From Nocardia gamkensis NBRC 108242 (GTDB lineage: Bacteria; Actinomycetota; Actinomycetes; Mycobacteriales; Mycobacteriaceae): a stretch of 64,000 bases of DNA. The notes under the pieces were generated by a model. It saw nothing but the letters and a program-made list of their open reading frames with translations, was not told where the DNA came from and searched no databases. The translations under genes and the position numbers were made by a program. Shown piece by piece: positions 59,314 through 64,000 of this stretch. Numbering within the stretch: the first letter of the stretch is position 1; each line of letters starts with the position of its first letter. The stretch covers positions 1 to 64,000 of the forward strand of contig NZ_BDBM01000042.1 of NCBI RefSeq assembly GCF_001612985.1, given 5' to 3'.

Positions 59314-61071
59314 GTGATCACCCGCCTCTCCCGCCTGTTCCTGCGAACCCTCCGCGACGATCCCGCCGACGCCGAGGTGCCGAGCCACAAACTCTTGGTC
59401 CGTGCCGGCTACGTGCGCCGCGTCGCCCCGGGTGTCTACTCGTGGCTGCCGCTGGGCCTGCGCGTGCTGCGCAAGGTCGAGGACGTGGTGCGCGCGGAGA
59501 TGGACGCGATCGGCGGCCAGGAGATCTCGCTACCCGCGCTGCTGCCGCGCGAACCGTACGAGACCACCAACCGGTGGACGGAGTACGGCGACGGCCTGTT
59601 CCGGCTGCGCGACCGCAAGGGCGCGGACTACCTGCTCGGCCCCACCCACGAGGAGCTCTTCGCGCTCACCGTGAAGGGCGAGTACAGCTCCTACAAGGAC
59701 CTGCCGGTCACGCTGTACCAGATCCAGACCAAGTACCGCGACGAGGAGCGCCCCCGCGCGGGCATCCTGCGCGGGCGCGAGTTCGTGATGAAGGACTCCT
59801 ACTCGTTCGACCTGGACGAGGACGGCCTCAAGGCCAGCTACGACGCGCACCGCCAGGCCTACCAGCGCATCTTCGACCGGCTGCGGGTCAAGTACGTCAT
59901 CGTGGCCGCCACCTCGGGCGCGATGGGCGGCAGCGCGTCGGAGGAATTCCTGGCCGACAGCCCGGTCGGCGAGGACACCTACGTGCGCTGCCCGGAATCC
60001 GGCTACGCGGCCAATGTGGAGGCGGTGGTCACGCCCGCTCCCGAACCGCTGCCGATCGAAGGGCAGCCGGAGGCCGTGGTGTACGACACCCCGGACACTC
60101 CGACCATCTCGACGCTGGTGGACTGGGCCAACAGCGCCGGTATCGCCGAGCGCTACGGTCGTCCGGTCACCGCGGCCGACACCTTGAAGAACGTCATGGT
60201 CAAGCTGCGTCACCCGGACGGGAAGACCGAAATCCTCGGCATCGGCATTCCCGGTGACCGCGAGGTGGACGACAAGCGCCTCGGCGCCTCGGTCGAACCG
60301 GCCGAGGTCGAGCTGCTCACCGAAGCCGACTTCGCCGAGAATCCGTTCCTGGTCAAGGGCTACATCGGCCCGAAGGCGCTGCAAGCCAACGGCGTTCGCT
60401 ATCTGGTCGATCCGCGGGTCGGCACCGGCACCAGCTGGATCACCGGTGCCGACGAACCGGGAAAGCACGTCGTCGGCTTGGTCGCGGGCCGCGACTTCAC
60501 GCCCGACGGCACCATCGAGGCCGCCGAGGTCCGCGACGGCGACCCCTCGCCCGACGGCCGGGGCACGCTGGTGGCGGCCCGCGGCATCGAGATCGGTCAC
60601 ATCTTCCAGCTCGGCAACAAGTACACCGACGCGTTCGAGGTGGACGTGCTCGGCGAGAACGGCAAGCCGGTGCGGCTGACCATGGGCTCCTACGGTGTCG
60701 GCGTCTCCCGCATGGTGGCGGTGATCGCCGAGCAGCAGCACGACGACAAGGGGCTGCGCTGGCCCGCCGCGGTCGCGCCCTACGACGTGCACGTCGTCAT
60801 CGCCAACAAGGACGACGCCGCTCGCGCGGGCGCCGAAGAGGTGGTGTCCGGCCTGCACACTCAGGGCCTGGACGTGCTCTTCGACGACCGCACCGCCTCG
60901 CCGGGGGTGAAGTTCAAGGACGCCGAACTGCTCGGCATGCCGCTGGTGCTGGTGATCGGTCGCGGCTGGGCCGAGGGCAAGGTCGAACTGCGCGACCGCT
61001 TCACCGGCGAGACCGAGGAACTGCCCGCCGCGTCCGCGGTGGACGCGGTGGTGGCCAAAGTCCGCGGCTGA
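59314..61071 (+). CDS. proS: prolyl-tRNA synthetase, bacterial type
   Basis: 585 residues. Class II motifs: motif 1 around PLGLRVLRKVEDVVRAEMDA, motif 2 in YRDEERPRAGILRGREFVMK, motif 3 in LTMGSYGVGVSRMVAVIAEQ. An editing INS domain (~230-400) contains TLKNVMVKLRHPDGK. C-terminal anticodon domain VHVVIANKDDAARAGAEEVV. GTG start at 59314. Essential cytosolic enzyme. Followed by a strong hairpin. Confidence 0.97.
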   Translation: MITRLSRLFLRTLRDDPADAEVPSHKLLVRAGYVRRVAPGVYSWLPLGLRVLRKVEDVVRAEMDAIGGQEISLPALLPREPYETTNRWTEYGDGLFRLRDRKGADYLLGPTHEELFALTVKGEYSSYKDLPVTLYQIQTKYRDEERPRAGILRGREFVMKDSYSFDLDEDGLKASYDAHRQAYQRIFDRLRVKYVIVAATSGAMGGSASEEFLADSPVGEDTYVRCPESGYAANVEAVVTPAPEPLPIEGQPEAVVYDTPDTPTISTLVDWANSAGIAERYGRPVTAADTLKNVMVKLRHPDGKTEILGIGIPGDREVDDKRLGASVEPAEVELLTEADFAENPFLVKGYIGPKALQANGVRYLVDPRVGTGTSWITGADEPGKHVVGLVAGRDFTPDGTIEAAEVRDGDPSPDGRGTLVAARGIEIGHIFQLGNKYTDAFEVDVLGENGKPVRLTMGSYGVGVSRMVAVIAEQQHDDKGLRWPAAVAPYDVHVVIANKDDAARAGAEEVVSGLHTQGLDVLFDDRTASPGVKFKDAELLGMPLVLVIGRGWAEGKVELRDRFTGETEELPAASAVDAVVAKVRG

Positions 61072-61082
61072 CCGACGTGAAC

Positions 61083-61107
61083 GGCCCCGGCGGAATCCGC
61101 CGGGGCC
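61083..61107 (+). terminator. proS hairpin terminator
   Basis: GGCCCCGGCGG and CCGCCGGGGCC form a perfect 11-bp stem around AAT, 11 bp after the proS stop. No U-tract. Confidence 0.75.
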
Positions 61108-61166
61108 CGTTCGCTGTCGATTTCGAGACCGAGGAGAAGGCGCTAGCAGCCCGGCGACCGGGCGGC

Positions 61167-61188
61167 GGTTACTTACGCGACCGTAACC
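61167..61188. promoter_or_regulatory. inverted repeat upstream of acyl-CoA dehydrogenase gene
   Basis: GGTTAC-N10-GTAACC, perfect 6-bp arms, 68 bp before the ATG. The half-site resembles the nearer repeat at 61233. Confidence 0.4.
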
Positions 61189-61232
61189 TGAATTCGCTGG
61201 TCACAGATCCGCGGACAGTGTCCTGACTGCTG

Positions 61233-61249
61233 TTACCCGCTGGTAAGTT
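61233..61249 (+). promoter_or_regulatory. operator over a leaderless promoter
   Basis: TTACC-CGCT-GGTAA palindrome (61233-61246) overlaps TAAGTT (61244-61249), a -10 hexamer 7 bp before the ATG at 61257. TetR-family repressors of fatty-acid genes bind sites of this kind. Confidence 0.45.
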
Positions 61250-61256
61250 AACCGGC

Positions 61257-63008
61257 ATGACAAACACCGACGCGCGGTTGTTCAACCCCGCCAGCTATGA
61301 CCCGCAGCAGTTCGACGCGGAGACGCGGCGTCTGTTGCGTGCCACCATCGAGTGGTTCGAGGGCCGGGGTAAACAGCGTCTGCTCGCCGACGACGCGAAC
61401 GCGGTGTGGACGGCCGACTTCCTCGACTTCGTGAAGAAGGAGAAGCTGTTCGCCACCTTCCTGACCCCGGCGGCCTACGCCGATGGCGACCCGAATCGCC
61501 GCTGGGACGCCGCCCGGAACGCGGCGCTGTCGGAGATCTTCGGCTTCTACGGTCTGGCGTACTGGTACGCCGAGCAGGTGACCATTCTCGGCCTCGGCCC
61601 GATCTGGCAGAGCGACAACGAAGCGGCCAAGAAGCGTGCCGCCGCCGACCTGCTCGCCGGTGAGGTGATGGCGTTCGGTCTGTCCGAGCAGACCCACGGC
61701 GCCGACATCTACAACACCGACCTGGTGCTGACCCCGACCGAACCGGGCAGCGCGGACGCCGAGGCGGGCATCCTGTTCCGCGCCAACGGCGAGAAGTACT
61801 ACATCGGCAACGGCAACGTGGCCAGCATGGTGTCGGTGTTCTCCCGCCGCGCCGATCTCGAGGGCGCCGACGCGTACGTCTGGTTCGCCGCCGACTCCCG
61901 GCACGAGAACTACCGCCTGCTCGGCAACGTCGTGCACCAGCAGATGTACGTCAGCACGTTCCGCTTGGAGAACTACCCGGTGCGCGCCGAGGACATCCTG
62001 CACACCGGGCCCGAGGCATTCTCCGCGGCGCTCAACACCGTGAACGTGGGCAAGTTCAACCTCTGCCACGGCGGGATCGGCATGGTCGAGCACTCGTTCT
62101 ACGAGGCGATCACGCACGCGGGCAATCGCATCCTCTACGGCAACCCGGTCACCGACTTCCCGCACGTGCGGGCGAACTTCGTCGACGCCTACGCGCGCAT
62201 CCTCGCGATGAAGCTGTTCAGCGACCGCGCCGTCGACTACTTCCGCAGCGCGAGCCTGGAGGACCGCCGGTACCTGCTGTTCAACCCGATGACGAAGTCC
62301 AAGGTGACCTCCGAGGGCGAGACCGTCATGACGTTGCTGCTGGATGTGCTGGCCGCCAAGGGGTTCGAGAAGAACACCTACTTCGCCGAAGTGCAGCGGC
62401 TGATCAGCACGCTGCCCCGGCTGGAGGGCACGGTGCACGTGAACGTCGGGCAGATCCTGAAGTTCATGCCCAACTACCTGTTCGACCCGCAGGACTACCC
62501 GGAGATCGGAACGCGGCAGGACGCGGCCGACGACGCGTTCTTCTGGCGGCAGGGCCCGGCGCGGGGCGCGGGCAAGGTGCGCTTCGCCGACTGGACGCCG
62601 ATCTACGACAAGCATGCCGACATCCCGAACGTGGGCCGGTTCTACGAGCAGGCGCAGGCGCTGCGCACGCTGTTGACCACCGCGGCGCCGGACGCCGGGC
62701 AGCAGAAGGATCTGGACTTCATGCTGACCGTCGGCCACCTGTTCTCGCTGGTGGTCTACGGCCAGCTGATCCTGGAGCAGGCGGCGATCACCGGCCTGGA
62801 TCGCGACCTGATCGACCAGATCTTCGACTTCCAGGTCCGCGATTTCAACGCCTACGCCACAGCCCTGTACGGCAAGCCGTCGGCCAGCCCCGCCCAGCAG
62901 GGCTGGGCGGCCTCGGCGCTGCGGCCGCCGGTCGCCGACCGCCCGCGCTTCGACCGGGTGTGGGCCGAGGTGGCCTCCTACAACGGTGCATACGAGATGC
63001 GGCCGTAG
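61257..63008 (+). CDS. acyl-CoA dehydrogenase (long form)
   Basis: 583 residues. FAD-dependent desaturation of acyl-CoA. ACAD features: GEVMAFGLSEQTHGADIYNT (FAD/substrate loop), EKYYIGNGNVASMVSVFSRR, NVGKFNLCHGGIGMVEHSFY and an extended C-terminal helical part. A catalytic base Glu near the C-terminus is not obvious to me. Its own promoter has two operator-like repeats and appears leaderless. Lies between proS and the DUF4439 gene. Confidence 0.9.
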   Translation: MTNTDARLFNPASYDPQQFDAETRRLLRATIEWFEGRGKQRLLADDANAVWTADFLDFVKKEKLFATFLTPAAYADGDPNRRWDAARNAALSEIFGFYGLAYWYAEQVTILGLGPIWQSDNEAAKKRAAADLLAGEVMAFGLSEQTHGADIYNTDLVLTPTEPGSADAEAGILFRANGEKYYIGNGNVASMVSVFSRRADLEGADAYVWFAADSRHENYRLLGNVVHQQMYVSTFRLENYPVRAEDILHTGPEAFSAALNTVNVGKFNLCHGGIGMVEHSFYEAITHAGNRILYGNPVTDFPHVRANFVDAYARILAMKLFSDRAVDYFRSASLEDRRYLLFNPMTKSKVTSEGETVMTLLLDVLAAKGFEKNTYFAEVQRLISTLPRLEGTVHVNVGQILKFMPNYLFDPQDYPEIGTRQDAADDAFFWRQGPARGAGKVRFADWTPIYDKHADIPNVGRFYEQAQALRTLLTTAAPDAGQQKDLDFMLTVGHLFSLVVYGQLILEQAAITGLDRDLIDQIFDFQVRDFNAYATALYGKPSASPAQQGWAASALRPPVADRPRFDRVWAEVASYNGAYEMRP

Positions 63009-63025
63009 GTCGCGCGTCGAGCCGA

Positions 63026-63054
63026 CGGCGGCCGGGTACCGCACCCGGCCGCCG
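63026..63054. terminator. hairpin between convergent genes
   Basis: CGGCGGCCGGGT and ACCCGGCCGCCG form a perfect 12-bp stem with a 5-nt loop, 17 bp after the acyl-CoA dehydrogenase stop and before the convergent DUF4439 stop. Confidence 0.75.
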
Positions 63055-63085
63055 TTCGCCGCGAGAACGCCTGCGGCGCTTCGGA

Positions 63086-63520
63086 TCAGGCCTTGCCGGG
63101 GAACGCGATGGTGGGCGGGTCGGCGCCGAGGATCGACTGCCACGTGGCCAGCCGGACGGCGGCTTCGGTGAGCGCGTCGACACCGGCGCGCCGGATCGCC
63201 ATGGACGCACCGCGTTCGACTACCGACCGCCAGGCGACGGCGGTGTCGGACTCGACCGTGACGGCCAGCCGCGCGGCCGAGATCGGATCGGTGACCGGGA
63301 ACGGCGCCGTGTAGGCCGCGTCGGGCGGCGGCACCGTCGCGCCGCCCAACGCGAGGGCGTCCACGGTGGCGTCGCGCCGGGCGCGGTGCGCGGCGGTGTG
63401 CTCGGCGACCAGTCTGGCGCGCTCGGGTGCGGCGTAGGCGGCGATCACGCCGTAGGCGTACACCGCGCCGTATTCGGCGTTCAACGCGTCGGTGAGGGCC
63501 CGGCGTTCGTCTTCGGTCAT
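63086..63520 (-). CDS. DUF4439 ferritin-like protein
   Basis: 144 residues, four-helix bundle: RALTDALNAEYGAVYAYGVI, LVAEHTAAHRARRDATVDAL, AARLAVTVESDTAVAWRSVV, LTEAAVRLATWQSILG. The Glu and His residues are placed as in ferritin-like folds, though whether it binds metal is unknown. Counterpart of Rv2844 beside proS in M. tuberculosis. ATG 63520 overlaps the upstream stop as ATGA. Confidence 0.85.
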   Translation of the reverse strand: MTEDERRALTDALNAEYGAVYAYGVIAAYAAPERARLVAEHTAAHRARRDATVDALALGGATVPPPDAAYTAPFPVTDPISAARLAVTVESDTAVAWRSVVERGASMAIRRAGVDALTEAAVRLATWQSILGADPPTIAFPGKA

Positions 63521-64000
63521 CTCAGCAGCACCCCCGCCTGCACCGCGCAGGCCGCGCTGATCGAGGCGAGCAAGCCTGCCCGATAGCCGTCGAGGGCGCG
63601 GGCCAGATCGGCGGCCGATTTCCGCGATTCGGCCAGCCGCGCCCGCAGCGTCTCGATGCTCGGCGGGGTATTGGGCGGAACCGCGCTGCCCGAGGCCACG
63701 GCCGACGGGCCGGATTCGTTCGCGCGGGTGCGGTGCACCGGTTTGGTGCCGTCGGCGTAAACGCCGATGACGCGGTCGATTTCGGAGCGCAAGGCGTCGG
63801 CGTGCGCGGTGCGCTCGGCCGCTATCGCCGCCAACGCGGCGTGCCGGTCGGGTGCGACGGCGATGGCCGCGGTCGCCGCCGCGGCGTCGGCGCGGGCCGC
63901 GACCTCCTGTGCGGCAAGGGGATCCGGTTCGTGGACCACGTCGTCGCCGGTGCAGCCCGCCGCGGCGCCGAGGGCGAGCACGCCCACCGTCGCACCGCCC
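63517..64000 (-). CDS. lipoprotein, N-terminus beyond right edge
   Basis: At least 160 residues; the frame is open to the window end, and the true start lies outside. The visible part begins inside a lipoprotein signal (VGVLALGAAAGC, Cys followed by TGDDVVHEPD). The rest is Ala-rich helical (AQEVAARADAAAATAAIAVA, RTAHADALRSEIDRVIGVYA, ETLRARLAESRKSAADLARA). Translationally coupled to the DUF4439 gene; matches Rv2843 by position. Role unknown. Confidence 0.8.
   Translation of the reverse strand, partial: GGATVGVLALGAAAGCTGDDVVHEPDPLAAQEVAARADAAAATAAIAVAPDRHAALAAIAAERTAHADALRSEIDRVIGVYADGTKPVHRTRANESGPSAVASGSAVPPNTPPSIETLRARLAESRKSAADLARALDGYRAGLLASISAACAVQAGVLLR

Noticed and set aside
1..64000. 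tRNA or rRNA genes
   Set aside because: No cloverleaf-like segment with a GTTCGAATC T-arm and acceptor pairing was found by eye.

Overview
The window is high-GC actinobacterial DNA, most likely from a mycolic-acid actinomycete of the genus Nocardia. Reasons: strong G/C third-position bias; two Scr1-type XRE/DUF5753 regulators, one with a DUF397 partner; a DUF3558-type lipoprotein; EspG, PPE-like and WXG100-like genes; three DUF4254 genes; and a gene order from mqo to proS matching the Mycobacterium tuberculosis Rv2852c-Rv2843 region as I remember it. No rRNA, tRNA, CRISPR array, insertion sequence or replication origin was recognised.

Left end (1-5 kb, minus strand): two IPT/TIG-repeat proteins without signal peptides flank a translationally coupled operon of three small holin-like membrane proteins. 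All three transcription units start with the same 36-bp motif (GGCAAY-N12-YYGTTTTKGTCCGTTTTC in plus orientation), about 97-107 bp before the first start codon. This looks like a small co-regulated system and is the best candidate here for something undescribed.

5.5-11.3 kb (minus): an ESX-substrate cluster without any ESX secretion-machine gene: DUF3558-like lipoprotein, PE-like, PPE-like, EspG, YbaB-like, WXG100-like, a larger WXG-like protein and a second lipoprotein. Parts are visibly AT-richer than their surroundings. 11.5-24 kb is accessory and regulatory: Scr1/DUF397, DUF4254 genes, nitrobindin, a TIGR03118 lipoprotein, a MerR/sliding-clamp fusion, HxlR with a divergent SDR, a dead phosphotransferase behind an 8-bp tandem repeat, an IrrE-like peptidase, an APC permease, an orphan Scr1 regulator and PAS-ANTAR. 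24.6-33.9 kb has a terpene synthase with an odd metal motif, PAS-GGDEF, a PknK-type kinase, an amidohydrolase pseudogene with an internal deletion, DUF1304, DUF4254 and DUF4126.

34.5-46.9 kb (mostly plus) is core metabolism: map, cobQ, a VapBC-type pair, two alpha/beta hydrolases, mqo, a GNAT enzyme, a BchI/BchD-like chelatase, cobO, cobB and a CobE/CbiG-C protein. The Nocardia gene set for adenosylcobalamin is continued by cobA/cysG at 53.2 kb. Between them lies a 47.2-53.0 kb insert relative to M. tuberculosis: a DUF7064-like protein with a phosphotransferase, two tandem DoxX-like proteins, and a yeast-type cytosine deaminase.

54.7-64 kb: an EfpA-like exporter with a perfect TetR-type palindrome, PPOX oxidoreductase, mmsA, yaaA, proS, an acyl-CoA dehydrogenase with two operator-like inverted repeats, a DUF4439 ferritin-like protein and a lipoprotein cut by the right edge. 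Several genes appear to have leaderless promoters.
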